Shown: in pieces, positions 9,123-17,387 of the stretch
How the letters are laid out: every line of letters begins with the position of its first letter
Position numbering within the stretch: the first letter of the stretch is position 1
Position numbers and translations under genes: made by a program
Source: Hydrogenophaga sp. NFH-34
GTDB lineage: Bacteria; Pseudomonadota; Gammaproteobacteria; Burkholderiales; Burkholderiaceae_C
Assembly: GCF_021401345.1 (NCBI RefSeq)
Contig: NZ_JACBGE010000004.1
Location: 1 to 64,000, forward strand
Direction: 5' to 3'
DNA length: 64,000 bases
The notes under the pieces: model-generated
What the model saw: the letters and a program-made list of their open reading frames with translations, nothing else
What the model was told of the DNA's origin: nothing
Databases searched by the model: none

Positions 9123-9434
9123 TCAGGCGATGGCGGCTTCGTCGGTGCGCGAGTCGCTCTTGTTGTCGACCCACTTGACGACGATCTTGTCGCCCTTGGC
9201 CCCGCCCTTGAACTTGAAGGACAGGAACGGGTTCTGGGACACGGCGCCGCTGAACACGGCCTTGAGCACGGTCTTGCCGTTGTGCGTGGCTTCGACGTCC
9301 TTGATGAAGTGCGCCGGGATCAGCGCCCCGGATGCGTCCTTGCGGGTGCCGGGTTCCATGGGGTGGGACATCAGCACGCGGACGGTGGTTTCTTCGCCGG
9401 AAAGGGCGGCGCGGATGCGCATCGGATCAGCCAT
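9123..9434 (-). CDS. soxZ: SoxZ sulfur-carrier complex subunit
   Basis: A 103-residue protein of normal SoxZ length without a signal peptide. SoxZ forms the SoxYZ heterodimer and is carried across the membrane with Tat-exported SoxY. The sequence begins MADPMRIRAAL and contains SHPMEPGTRKDASG and FFGGAVSQNPFLSFKF-like immunoglobulin-fold strands typical of the family. The start is supported by CAGGAG 8 nt upstream. It lies 55 bp after soxY. Confidence 0.95.
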   Translation of the reverse strand: MADPMRIRAALSGEETTVRVLMSHPMEPGTRKDASGALIPAHFIKDVEATHNGKTVLKAVFSGAVSQNPFLSFKFKGGAKGDKIVVKWVDNKSDSRTDEAAIA

Positions 9435-9489
9435 GAGGGACTCCTGAATCGGTATCTGGAAAGGGAATGGTGAACACGCGGGGCGGCGT

Positions 9490-9945
9490 TCAGCCGCCGC
9501 AACCGCCGAGCGTGACCTTGGTTTCCTTGACGGCCGAATACAGCTTGCCGTCGGCCTTGACGACCGCCACCACGTTGGTGCTCTGGCCCATCTTCAGACG
9601 CGTCTGCACTTCGGAAGCGGTGCCCGCCGGGATCATGAAGGCGGCAGCCAGCGGGGTCGGGTTCTTTTCGACGATGAGATAGATCTCGGTCGTGTTGGGC
9701 AGCTTGCTGGTGGCGCCCACGGGAACCACGGCACCGTTTTCAGCGATGTCCGGAGACACCACGGTGATCTGGTCGCTGGAGGCCGGTTGGCCACCGATGG
9801 CCTTGAGGGCCTCTTCCAGCGACTTGCCCTGGAAGTTGACCTGGTCGATCGCAGCCTGGGCCTGGCTCTGGGTCACGATGCCCAGCGACACCAGCGTGGC
9901 AAAGGCACCGGAGGTCTTGAGTGCTTGGCGACGGGATTGGTTCAT
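9490..9945 (-). CDS. soxY: SoxY sulfur carrier protein
   Basis: A 151-residue protein that carries the pathway intermediates covalently on the cysteine of its C-terminal GGCGG swinging arm, which is intact at the very end. The N-terminus MNQSRRQALKTSGAFATLVS is a Tat-type signal, consistent with co-export of SoxZ. The start at 9945 is chosen because the signal begins there and AAGGAG precedes it; upstream in-frame sequence is unlike the family. Confidence 0.95.
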   Translation of the reverse strand: MNQSRRQALKTSGAFATLVSLGIVTQSQAQAAIDQVNFQGKSLEEALKAIGGQPASSDQITVVSPDIAENGAVVPVGATSKLPNTTEIYLIVEKNPTPLAAAFMIPAGTASEVQTRLKMGQSTNVVAVVKADGKLYSAVKETKVTLGGCGG

Positions 9946-9976
9946 GATGAACTCCTTATGAAATAGGGCGGGAAGT

Positions 9977-10315
9977 TTACTTGTCAGGGGCACCGGCGAG
10001 CACCCATTCGGCCAGCAGCTTGAGCTCGTCGTCCTTGAGGTTCGGCTGCGGCGGCATCGGCACGGGCCCGTACATGCCGGAACCACCCGACTTGATGCGT
10101 GCCGCCACCTTGGCCACGGCGTCGGCCTGGCCCTGGTGCTTGGCCATCACCTCTTTGTACGAAGGCCCCACCAGCTTCTTGTCGGCCGCATGGCAGGCCA
10201 GGCAGGCGCTCTTGCTCGCCAGGGCTTTGGCCGCCACGGCGTCGACGGCGTGGGCAGACGCAGCGGCCCCCAGCAAAGCCAGCAGCGCGGCGAGCGACTT
10301 CGTGTTCATGTTCAT
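9977..10315 (-). CDS. Small mono-haem cytochrome c within the sox operon
   Basis: A 112-residue periplasmic c-type cytochrome with a signal peptide cleaved near ASAHA (residue 23) and haem site C38-LA-C41-H42. It closely resembles the second haem domain of the neighbouring SoxD: shared positions include ACH, KxVGP, AKHxGxAD, GGxGxxGxVPMPPQ and the AGAP tail. The PMPP methionine is the likely axial ligand. It lies 31 bp after soxY start and 81 bp after soxD, so it is part of the operon. It probably accepts electrons from SoxAX or SoxCD. A GTG at 10327 is an alternative start. Confidence 0.88.
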   Translation of the reverse strand: MNMNTKSLAALLALLGAAASAHAVDAVAAKALASKSACLACHAADKKLVGPSYKEVMAKHQGQADAVAKVAARIKSGGSGMYGPVPMPPQPNLKDDELKLLAEWVLAGAPDK

Positions 10316-10396
10316 AAGCTTAGGCACTCCTAGGAAAAACAGGTACGGGGTAAACGATTAATTCCGAATATTTGTGAATAGGGATTTTTGATCCGC

Positions 10397-11488
10397 TCAG
10401 GGTGCGCCGGCAGCGATCCACTGGGCGATGGCCTTGGCGTCGGCCTCCCCCACCTGGGCCTGTGGCGGCATCGGCACCGCCCCCCAGACGCCCTCGCCGC
10501 CGTTGCGGATCTTGCCCATCAGGTAGGCCTCCAGATCGGCCCGGCCTTTGTGTTTGGCGGCAATCTCGTTGAAGCCCGGTCCCACGATCTTGCTCTTGAC
10601 CCCATGGCAGGCGGTGCAGCTGTTGCTGTTGAGCAGGGCTTTGGCGTCCACACCCCCGGCGGGCGCCGCCGCGGCCACGACCACGGCCTTCGGCGGCGGA
10701 GCGCTGCCGACCGGCCCCTTCGGCGGTGGCTGCGAGGTGTCTGCGCCGCGCACCGGTCCGATCACGCGGTTCTGCTCCAGGATATTGCCGTGGGCGTCAC
10801 GCGCAAAACCGGGCAGGCTCGAATGCACTTTGGGATCGACCTCGCAGTTCTTCATGCAGGCCACGTTCTTCACGTCGCCCTTGCCCGAGGCTTTCCACAG
10901 CGGTTCGTAGAACACCATGCCGTTGCGGTTGGGCATGCGCTTTTGCACCTCGGCGATGTTCTTGTCGCTGAGGGTGAAGTCGGCGGGCACCACCTCGGCC
11001 AGGTTGAGCAGGTACGCGGTGACGGCGTACACGTCGTCGGCGCTCAGCGACTTGGGCGCGTTCCAGGGCATGGCGCGGTTGATGTAGTCCCACAGCGTCG
11101 AGAGCGTGGCGACCTTCATCATCGTGGTCTTCTGCGGGGCCGACGGATTGCCCGCCACCAGCGCCGCAACGCGGCCGGTTTCGATGTCCTTGCGCGTGGT
11201 ACCGCCAATGATGGGTGTGAACACCTCGTTGGACTCGCCGAAGGCACCGTGGCAGGACGCGCACTTGCCTTCCCACACGGTCTCACCGCGCGAGACCGTG
11301 CCCGAACCCGCCGGCAGCCCCTTGAAATCGGGCCGCACATCGATGTCCCAGGCCTTCACCTCGGCGCGCGTGGCGTCGCGGCCGATGGTGTCCCAGGGGC
11401 GGGACTGGGCCTGCGCGGCCTGCACACCCAAGGCGAGGGCCGATGCCGCGACCAGCACCCGGAAAGAGGAAAACAACATCGCGTTCAT
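10397..11488 (-). CDS. soxD: SoxD dihaem cytochrome subunit of sulfane dehydrogenase
   Basis: A 363-residue periplasmic cytochrome with a signal peptide (cleavage near AQAQ, residue 28) and two haem c sites, C76-AS-C79-H80 and C291-TA-C294-H295. The domains are joined by a Pro/Ala-rich linker at about 252-280. In SoxCD it takes electrons from the molybdenum subunit during six-electron oxidation of the SoxY-bound sulfane sulfur. Its ATG overlaps the soxC stop, so translation is probably coupled. Confidence 0.94.
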   Translation of the reverse strand: MNAMLFSSFRVLVAASALALGVQAAQAQSRPWDTIGRDATRAEVKAWDIDVRPDFKGLPAGSGTVSRGETVWEGKCASCHGAFGESNEVFTPIIGGTTRKDIETGRVAALVAGNPSAPQKTTMMKVATLSTLWDYINRAMPWNAPKSLSADDVYAVTAYLLNLAEVVPADFTLSDKNIAEVQKRMPNRNGMVFYEPLWKASGKGDVKNVACMKNCEVDPKVHSSLPGFARDAHGNILEQNRVIGPVRGADTSQPPPKGPVGSAPPPKAVVVAAAAPAGGVDAKALLNSNSCTACHGVKSKIVGPGFNEIAAKHKGRADLEAYLMGKIRNGGEGVWGAVPMPPQAQVGEADAKAIAQWIAAGAP

Positions 11489-12831
11489 CAGTACACCTGC
11501 ACGTTGGAGACTTCACCGTTTTCGGACACCAGCCAGCTCTGGATGGCGTTCTGGTGGTAGACCGAGCGGGTACCCCGCACGGCGCGCAGCTGGTTGATCT
11601 TGGGTTGCACGTAGCCGGTGCTGTCGATGGCGCGGCTTTGCAGCACGGCGGGTTTGCCGTCCCACACCCAGTCGATGTTGAAACGCGTCAGCGCCTTGGG
11701 GAGAATCGGCCCTTCCAGGCGCGCGGTGCGCCAGTTGCGGCCACCGTCCACGCTCACGTCCACCCGCTTGATCGCGCCGCGACCCGACCAGGCCAGGCCG
11801 GTCACGTTGTAGTACCCCTTGTCCAGCAGCATCTGCCCACCGGACGGCGTGGTGATCACGCTCTTGCACTCCTGGATGCCGGTGTACTGGCGGTGGGTGC
11901 CGTCGGGCATGTGGTCGATGTAGTGCACCGCCTCGTCCTTGGTGGCGTACTTCTCATCGCCCACCTCGATGCGGCGCAGGTACTTGACCCAGCTCACACC
12001 CTGGATCCCCGGCACCACCAGCCGCAACGGGTAACCGTTTTCGGGACGCAGCATCTCGCCGTTCATGCCCCAGGCCACGATGCAGTCGTCCATCGCGCGC
12101 TCGATGTCGATCGTGCGCGTCATCGACGAGCCGTCGGCCCCTTCGGCCAGCACGTACCGCGCCTTCTTCTTGTCGATGCCGCACATCTCCAGCAGCGTCG
12201 ACAGCAGCACCCCGGTGAACTCCGAGCAGCTGATCATGCCGTGCGTGTACTGCACCGTCGGCACCGCCACATTGCCCCACTCGGTGGCCGAGTTGGCACC
12301 ACATTCAATGAAGTGGATGCGCGAGACGCTGGGCAGGCGCATCAGGTCGTCCATGGTGAACACGCGCTCGCGCTTGACCAGGCCGTTGACCATCAGACGG
12401 TGCTGCGACGGGTCGATGTCCCACCAGCCCTGGTGGTGGCGCTCGAAGTGCAAGCCGCTGGGCGTGATGATGCCGAACAGCCCTTGCAAGGGCGTGAAGC
12501 TCACCGACGCCTGGTTCACCCGCGTCAGCCCCGGGCTCTGGCGGCGCTGGAGGTTGGCCTCCCACTGGCTGGGCTTGCCGTAGCCGTCGGTGGCCACCGC
12601 CTGGCCCAGCCCGGTGGTGTGTGCCGGCAGCTTGAGGATGGCGTCCTCGCCCTCGGCCGCGAGGGCCCGCGTGGCCGCCCCGGCCGAAGCCGCGACACCC
12701 GCGCCCATGGCGAGGGCCTTGCCCATGAAGCGGCGGCGCGCCTTGCGGGCGTCCTCCAGCTTCTCGGTACTCAGACCATTTTCGGGCGCGGGCAGCACGC
12801 GTCCGATGACGTCACCGAGTTGATCAGACAC
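11488..12831 (-). CDS. soxC: SoxC sulfane dehydrogenase molybdenum subunit
   Basis: A 447-residue sulfite-oxidase-family enzyme. A Tat signal (RRRFMGKALAMGAG) lies at about residues 32-58, with an N-terminal extension before it. The molybdenum-ligating cysteine is C177 in HFIECGANSATEWG, followed by the molybdopterin domain and a C-terminal dimerisation domain. It begins with GTG at 12831, supported by AAGGA upstream. Its presence with soxD predicts complete oxidation of thiosulfate to sulfate without sulfur globules (family knowledge). It is the first intact gene of the operon. Confidence 0.95.
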   Translation of the reverse strand: MSDQLGDVIGRVLPAPENGLSTEKLEDARKARRRFMGKALAMGAGVAASAGAATRALAAEGEDAILKLPAHTTGLGQAVATDGYGKPSQWEANLQRRQSPGLTRVNQASVSFTPLQGLFGIITPSGLHFERHHQGWWDIDPSQHRLMVNGLVKRERVFTMDDLMRLPSVSRIHFIECGANSATEWGNVAVPTVQYTHGMISCSEFTGVLLSTLLEMCGIDKKKARYVLAEGADGSSMTRTIDIERAMDDCIVAWGMNGEMLRPENGYPLRLVVPGIQGVSWVKYLRRIEVGDEKYATKDEAVHYIDHMPDGTHRQYTGIQECKSVITTPSGGQMLLDKGYYNVTGLAWSGRGAIKRVDVSVDGGRNWRTARLEGPILPKALTRFNIDWVWDGKPAVLQSRAIDSTGYVQPKINQLRAVRGTRSVYHQNAIQSWLVSENGEVSNVQVY

Positions 12832-12839
12832 TTGTGTGT

Positions 12840-13101
12840 TCCTTGTGATTGACGGGGGAAACAGAAGGCCGGCCGGCCTGGTACATCAGGCCCGGAGCCG
12901 GGACACAGGGGCCTGGGCCATGCCCGTGGCGCGCCTGGCGTGGTGGACGCAGCACGCCTGAGCACCCCGCACGTGCAGCACGAGCAGGCGCAGACGCGTC
13001 GGTTCGCCCAACCCGCTGAAGCAACGGGCGGCAGACTCGAACACGTCGTGCTGACCTTCCAAGGCTTGTCTCCGGATCGTGGGTTTGATGGTTTTCAACA
13101 A
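12840..13101 (-). pseudogene. Decayed ArsR-family (SoxR/BigR-like) regulator
   Basis: The reading frame from 13101 encodes a recognisable ArsR N-terminus (SGLGEPTRLRLLVLHVRG, then ATGMAQAPVSR, the recognition-helix region). It stops with TGA at 12886, after 71 residues instead of about 100-120. Immediately beyond, in another frame, GLMYQAGRPS resembles the beta-wing start (AGLVxAxRxG) of intact members. An internal deletion with frameshift is the simplest reading. Its position directly upstream of soxC is where a sox repressor is found in other bacteria. It could still make a short peptide, but it lacks the wing and dimerisation helix. Confidence 0.7.
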
Positions 13102-13356
13102 CTATATGATTGATTGCCTATATATAGATTAGTGTAAACCCGAATCGATCCGGTTCTGCCCCGGGGCGACCTGGCGGGCAGCACGGCCTCGCCACCCCGG
13201 CGCCCCGCTAGGGTTTTCACCGTTTGGTGGTGGGGATACCGGCGCTAGTATGGTTTATGGATATATGCAGAACTACTGATTCTGCTGTGGATCCAGTGGC
13301 ATGCGCTACAGTTTCGCGAGCAACTTTCCACCACTCGACCCAAGGAGACTCCCCCG
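13102..13356. promoter_or_regulatory. Divergent control region between sox operon and flavocytochrome genes
   Basis: This gap of about 255 bp separates the leftward sox operon (with its regulator remnant) from the rightward sulfide dehydrogenase genes. An AT-rich block at 13101-13140 stands out in GC-rich surroundings and contains the perfect 10-bp palindrome CTATATATAG at 13118-13127. A second short AT-rich stretch with GGATATATGC lies near 13259. Such AT-rich dyads are typical ArsR-family operators, so these may be the old or current binding sites. Promoter positions are not assigned. Confidence 0.45.
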
Positions 13357-13659
13357 ATGAACCCCACGATGAAATGGCTCGCCGCCGGCGCGCTGTGCAC
13401 CGCCGCCCTGGCTGCCCAGGCGCAGGTCAATCAGGTCCGTGTCTGGGCTGCAGCCTGCGCCAACTGCCACGGAACGGACGGCCGGGCACAGACCGGCATG
13501 GAATCGCTGGCCGGCAAAGACAAGGACGAACTGGTGCAGAAGCTGATGGACTTCAAGTCCGGTCGCAAGCCCGCGACCATCATGCACCAGCTCTCCAAGG
13601 GGTACACCGACGAGCAGTTGGGCCAGATCGCGGCGTACTTCGCCGCCCAGAAGAAATAA
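13357..13659 (+). CDS. Flavocytochrome c sulfide dehydrogenase cytochrome subunit (SoxE/FccA-like)
   Basis: A 100-residue periplasmic cytochrome c with a signal ending AAQAQ (residue 23) and haem site C34-AN-C37-H38. A C-terminal helix (QLGQIAAYFAAQKK) is typical of small class I cytochromes c. It is 21 bp upstream of the flavoprotein gene, and both have good ribosome binding sites, so they form an operon. The pair matches FccAB/SoxEF, with this subunit taking electrons from the flavin after sulfide oxidation. It is mono-haem, unlike the dihaem Allochromatium FccA. Confidence 0.85.
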   Translation: MNPTMKWLAAGALCTAALAAQAQVNQVRVWAAACANCHGTDGRAQTGMESLAGKDKDELVQKLMDFKSGRKPATIMHQLSKGYTDEQLGQIAAYFAAQKK

Positions 13660-13680
13660 GCCACGAGAGGAACACTGATC

Positions 13681-14964
13681 ATGATGAAGCGTCGTCAATT
13701 TGTTCAGACCCTGGGTGCCGGCTCGGCACTGGCCGGCATCGGCCTGACCGCCGGCTGCGCCAGCACCGGGGGCAGCGGTGCCCACGTGGTGGTGGTCGGC
13801 GGGGGCTACGGTGGCGCCACCGCGGCCAAGTACATCCGGCTGTTTTCCGACCAGAGCATCCGTGTCACGCTGGTCGAGCCCAACCCGGCCTTCGTGTCCT
13901 GCCCGATCTCCAACCTGGTCCTGCAGGGCAGCAAGACCATCGCCGACGTCACCACGCCCTACGACAACCTCGCCAAACGCCACGGCGTGAAGGTGGTGCG
14001 CGACCGCGTCGCCCGCATCGACCCCGACAAGCGCACCGTGCAGCTGGCCAGCGGCGGTGAACTCAGCTACGACCGGCTGATCGTCTCGCCGGGCATCGAC
14101 TTCATGTGGGACACCCTGCCCGGCATGGCCAAGGAAGGCGCGCAGGACAAGGTGCTGCACGCCTGGAAGGCCGGCGCCCAGACCGTGGCCCTGCGCCAGC
14201 AGCTTGAAGCCATGCCCGACGGTGGCGTGTACGCGCTGTCGATCCCGCTGGCCCCGTACCGCTGCCCGCCCGGCCCCTACGAACGCGCCAGCCTGGTGGC
14301 CAACTACTTCAAGAAGGCCAAACCCAAGAGCAAGGTGGTCATCTTCGACGCCAACGACGACATCCAGTCGAAGAAGGGCCTGTTCCTCAAGGCCTGGGAC
14401 GAGCACTACAAGGGGCTCATCGAATACCGCCCCAAACACAAGGTGGTCGATGTCGACGCCGCCAACCTGACCCTGAAGTTCGAGTTCAACGACGACTTCA
14501 AGGCCAGCGTCGCCAACGTCGTGCCCACCATGCGCGCGGGCGACATCGCGGTCAAGACCGGCCTGGCCACGGCCAACAACCGCTGGTGCGAGGTCGACTT
14601 CCTGACCTTCGAGTCCAAGGCCGCGAAAAACATCCACGTGCTCGGCGACGCGATCCAGATCGCACCCGCCATGCCCAAGTCCGGCCACATGGCCAACCAG
14701 CATGGCAAGACCTGCGCCGCCGCCGTCGTCTCGCTGCTGCAGGGCAAAGAGCCCCCTGCCCTGCCGCTGTATGCCAACACCTGCTACAGCTTCGTGACCG
14801 ACGAGGACGTGGTGCACGTGGCCAGCGTGCACCGCTATGACGCAGAGAAAAAGACCATGCTGCCGGTGGCCGGCGCCGGTGGCGTCTCCAGCGCGGCCAG
14901 CGAACTCGAAGGCCGCTACGCCCACGCCTGGGCGCGCAACATCTGGGCCGACACCCTGGCTTGA
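13681..14964 (+). CDS. soxF: Flavocytochrome c sulfide dehydrogenase flavoprotein subunit (SoxF/FccB)
   Basis: A 427-residue FAD enzyme oxidising sulfide to sulfur or polysulfide in the periplasm. A Tat motif (RRQFVQTLGAG) is followed by a lipobox-like LTAGC (C26), and a nucleotide-binding loop VVVGGGYGGATAA follows. C74 (FVSCPISN) matches the family's covalent FAD-binding cysteine; C195 (YRCPPGPYE) and C368 (ANTCYSF) match the redox-active disulfide. All three family cysteines are therefore present. It ends with the conserved C-terminal domain, and a terminator follows. Confidence 0.93.
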   Translation: MMKRRQFVQTLGAGSALAGIGLTAGCASTGGSGAHVVVVGGGYGGATAAKYIRLFSDQSIRVTLVEPNPAFVSCPISNLVLQGSKTIADVTTPYDNLAKRHGVKVVRDRVARIDPDKRTVQLASGGELSYDRLIVSPGIDFMWDTLPGMAKEGAQDKVLHAWKAGAQTVALRQQLEAMPDGGVYALSIPLAPYRCPPGPYERASLVANYFKKAKPKSKVVIFDANDDIQSKKGLFLKAWDEHYKGLIEYRPKHKVVDVDAANLTLKFEFNDDFKASVANVVPTMRAGDIAVKTGLATANNRWCEVDFLTFESKAAKNIHVLGDAIQIAPAMPKSGHMANQHGKTCAAAVVSLLQGKEPPALPLYANTCYSFVTDEDVVHVASVHRYDAEKKTMLPVAGAGGVSSAASELEGRYAHAWARNIWADTLA

Positions 14965-14974
14965 TGGCATCGCC

Positions 14975-15002
14975 AGCCCTGGCCGCGTGCCAGGGCTTTT
15001 TT
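14975..15002 (+). terminator. Terminator after soxF
   Basis: A 9-bp stem (AGCCCTGGC/GCCAGGGCT) with a 5-nt loop is followed by six Ts, 11 bp after the soxF stop. Confidence 0.85.
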
Positions 15003-15031
15003 ACCGGCCTTATATCCGTACAGAGTTATCC

Positions 15032-15658
15032 ATGAATGGGTTTCCCCGTCCGACCCTCCGACCCCTGGCCTGCGCCCTGGCCCTGCTGCCGGCGCTGCTG
15101 ACCGGTGCCACCGCCTGGGCCCAGGCCGACGAAGCGCGGGCCAAGAAGATCGCGGGCGGCTCGTGCTTCCTGTGCCACGGTGCCCAGGGCGAGTCGACCA
15201 GCGAGATCTTTCCGCGCCTGGCCGGCCAGCACGCCGAATACATCGCCAAGCAGCTCGACGCCTTCAAGACCGGCAAGCGCAAGAGCACGGCCATGGCCGA
15301 AATGGTCGCCAAGCTCACGCCCGAGGAGATGCTGGCCCTGGGCCGGTACTACGAGAAGATGAGCCTCCCCCGTGAAGAAGCCAAGGACCCGCAACTGGCC
15401 GCCATGGGGCGCTACATCTTCCACAACGGCAACAAGTTCAGCGGCGTGCCCGCCTGCGTGGCCTGCCACGGCACGGCCGCCGAAGGCGCTGCCAACCTGC
15501 CGCGCTTGGCGGGCCAGTTCTCCGGCTACATCCACACCCAGCTCAAGCAGTTCCACAAGCGCGAGCGGACCAACGACAACGCCGTGATGCACACCGTGGT
15601 CGAGAAGATGACCGAGCTGGAGATGGCGGCGGTGGCGGAATACGTCAGCAGTAAATAA
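15032..15658 (+). CDS. Dihaem cytochrome c4-type protein
   Basis: A 208-residue periplasmic cytochrome with a signal peptide ending near ATAWAQ (residue 31) and two haem sites, C45-FL-C48-H49 and C142-VA-C145-H146. They lie in two similar domains (FPRLAGQHAEYIAKQL and LPRLAGQFSGYIHTQL), the classic c4 duplication. It probably carries electrons from the sulfur-oxidising enzymes to an oxidase. The ATG at 15032 is chosen because the signal peptide begins there; the ribosome binding site is weak. A terminator separates it from soxF, so it has its own promoter. Confidence 0.88.
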   Translation: MNGFPRPTLRPLACALALLPALLTGATAWAQADEARAKKIAGGSCFLCHGAQGESTSEIFPRLAGQHAEYIAKQLDAFKTGKRKSTAMAEMVAKLTPEEMLALGRYYEKMSLPREEAKDPQLAAMGRYIFHNGNKFSGVPACVACHGTAAEGAANLPRLAGQFSGYIHTQLKQFHKRERTNDNAVMHTVVEKMTELEMAAVAEYVSSK

Positions 15659-15660
15659 GA

Positions 15661-16026
15661 AGCCCCCACGCTCCGCCGCTGCGCGGGTCGCTGCCCCCCG
15701 AGGGGGCTGGGCCTGCCTTGGGGCGGCCCGGCGGCTGGCCCGGTAGCCCCCACGCTCCGCCGCTGTGCGGGTCGCTGCTCCCTGAGGGGGCTGGGCCTGC
15801 CTTGGGACGGCCCGGCGGCTGGCCCGTCGGCCCCCACGCTCCGCCGCTGCGCGGGTCGCTGCTCCCCGAGGGGGCTGGGCCTGCCTTGGGACGGCCCGGC
15901 GGCTGGCCCGTCGGCCCCCACGCTCCGCCGCTGCACGGGTCGCTGCCCCCCGAGGGGGCTGGGCCTGCCTGGGGGCGGCCCGGCGGCTGGCCCGGAAGCC
16001 CCCACGCTCCGCCGCTGCGCGGGTCA
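15661..16026. repeat. 84-bp tandem repeat array (four full units plus a partial fifth)
   Basis: Units start at 15661, 15745, 15829, 15913 and 15997 with exact 84-bp spacing and a few substitutions. Each begins near GCCCCCACGCTCCGCCGCTG and contains a CCCCGAGGGGGC dyad. Because 84 is divisible by three, several frames stay open across the array and give artefactual repeated peptides. A diverged inverted copy of one unit lies at about 54753-54830. No coding function is supported. Confidence 0.92.
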
Positions 16027-16040
16027 GGGCACGCAGACAC

Positions 16041-16068
16041 CGTCATTCCCGCGCAGGCGGGAATCCAG
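16041..16068. repeat. REP-like palindrome
   Basis: CGTCATTCCCGCG followed by GCGGGAATCCAG forms a short palindrome of the type scattered through proteobacterial intergenic regions. Related copies are at 17254-17340 and 51180-51259. Confidence 0.7.
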
Positions 16069-16110
16069 CAAGCTCACCCAGCCCGGTGATCTCCCTGATC
16101 CTCGCCGCGC

Positions 16111-17178
16111 TCAGGCCACTTGGGCGGCGAGTTCGCCCTTGTCGTAGCGCTTCTGCATCGCCTCCAGGCTGTGTACCTTCGTGATCTTGCTCGCCATGCC
16201 GGCCGAGCCGAAGGCCTCGTAGCGCGCGGCGCAGATCGCCTGCATGGCCTTGGTAGCTTCCTTGTAGAACTTGCGCGGATCGAAGTTCTTGCGGTCTTGC
16301 GCCAGGTGCTGGCGGATGGCGCCGGTGCTGGCCATGCGCAGGTCGGTGTCGATGTTGACCTTGCGCACGCCGTTCTTGATGCCTTCGACGATCTCTTCCA
16401 CCGGCACGCCGTAGGTCTGCCCCATGTCGCCGCCGTACTGGTTGATGATGGCCAGCCAGTCTTCCGGCACGCTGGACGAACCGTGCATCACCAGGTGCAC
16501 ATTGGGAATGCGCTGGTGAATCTCCTTCACGCGGTCGATGCGCAGCACCTTGCCGCTGGGCTTGCTGGTGAACTTGTAGGCGCCGTGGCTGGTGCCGATG
16601 GCAATCGCCAGCGCGTCGACCTGGGTCTTGCGCACGAAGTCGGCGGCCTCGTCCGGGTCGGTCAGCAGCATGGAGTGGTCCAGCTCGCCTTCGGCGCCGT
16701 GCCCGTCCTCTTCACCCGCCTTGCCGGTTTCCAGCGAGCCCAGGCAACCGAGTTCGCCTTCGACCGACACCCCGCAGGCGTGGGCCAGGTCCACCACCTG
16801 TTTCGTCGTGGCGACGTTGTATTCGTAGCTCGACGGCGTCTTGCCATCGGCCAGCAGGCTGCCGTCCATCATCACCGAGCTGAAGCCGGACTGGATGGAG
16901 CGGAAGCACACGCCCGGGGTGGCGCCGTGGTCCTGGTGCATGCACACCGGAATGTGCGGGTACATCTCGATCGCGGCGGCGATCAGGTGGCGCAGAAAGG
17001 GCTCGCCGGCGTAAGAGCGCGCGCCCGCCGAGCCCTGCAAGATCACCGGGCTGTCCACCTGTGCGGCCGCCTGCATGATGGCCTGCACCTGCTCCATGTT
17101 GTTGACGTTGAAGGCCGGCAGGCCGTAGTGGTGTTCGGCCGCGTGGTCGAGCAGCTGGCGAAGAGAGATGAGAGCCAT
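16111..17178 (-). CDS. cbbA: Fructose-bisphosphate aldolase class II (CbbA)
   Basis: A 355-residue zinc aldolase condensing triose phosphates to fructose 1,6-bisphosphate (and, in Calvin-cycle types, sedoheptulose bisphosphate). Zinc and catalytic motifs CMHQDHG, the VEGELG segment and VMHGSSS are visible. The ATG at 17178 has AAGGAAC upstream; in-frame sequence further upstream is repeat DNA. It is the last gene of the cbb block but is separated from cbbK by 209 bp containing a REP pair, so it may have its own promoter. Confidence 0.95.
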   Translation of the reverse strand: MALISLRQLLDHAAEHHYGLPAFNVNNMEQVQAIMQAAAQVDSPVILQGSAGARSYAGEPFLRHLIAAAIEMYPHIPVCMHQDHGATPGVCFRSIQSGFSSVMMDGSLLADGKTPSSYEYNVATTKQVVDLAHACGVSVEGELGCLGSLETGKAGEEDGHGAEGELDHSMLLTDPDEAADFVRKTQVDALAIAIGTSHGAYKFTSKPSGKVLRIDRVKEIHQRIPNVHLVMHGSSSVPEDWLAIINQYGGDMGQTYGVPVEEIVEGIKNGVRKVNIDTDLRMASTGAIRQHLAQDRKNFDPRKFYKEATKAMQAICAARYEAFGSAGMASKITKVHSLEAMQKRYDKGELAAQVA

Positions 17179-17253
17179 GGGGGTTCCTTGAGAGGGTTGA
17201 TCGTTTGGCGTGCCTGTGGGCGTCTGCGCGAGACATCGGGGCCCGAGTGGATT

Positions 17254-17340
17254 CGTCATTCCCGTGAATGCAGGAGTCCCTGTCGGTCTCGGTAGAGCGT
17301 CTTGGAAGACCGTGGACGCCCGCGTTCGCGGGCGTGACGA
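17254..17340. repeat. Paired REP-like element between cbbK and cbbA
   Basis: A left arm (CGTCATTCCCGTGAATGC) and an inverted right arm (CCCGCGTTCGCGGGCGTGACG) are separated by about 40 bp, the doublet architecture of REPIN-type elements. The left arm is degraded compared with the copy at 51180. Confidence 0.65.
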
Positions 17341-17387
17341 GAAAACCCGCTTCAGACGCGGGAGTGGCGAGAAGCGGGGTGCATATT

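Noticed and set aside
12771..13024. Independent small proteins upstream of soxC
   Set aside because: These are alternative frames over the decayed ArsR gene; only the regulator-like frame shows family motifs.
15661..16026. Possible CRISPR array
   Set aside because: Units are contiguous 84-bp repeats without unique spacers, and no cas genes are nearby.
15526..16089. Long overlapping reading frames on both strands encoding repeated 28-residue Gly/Pro/Ala-rich peptides
   Set aside because: They arise only because the 84-bp DNA repeat is a multiple of three and stop-free. There is no ribosome binding site and no start conserved with the repeats.
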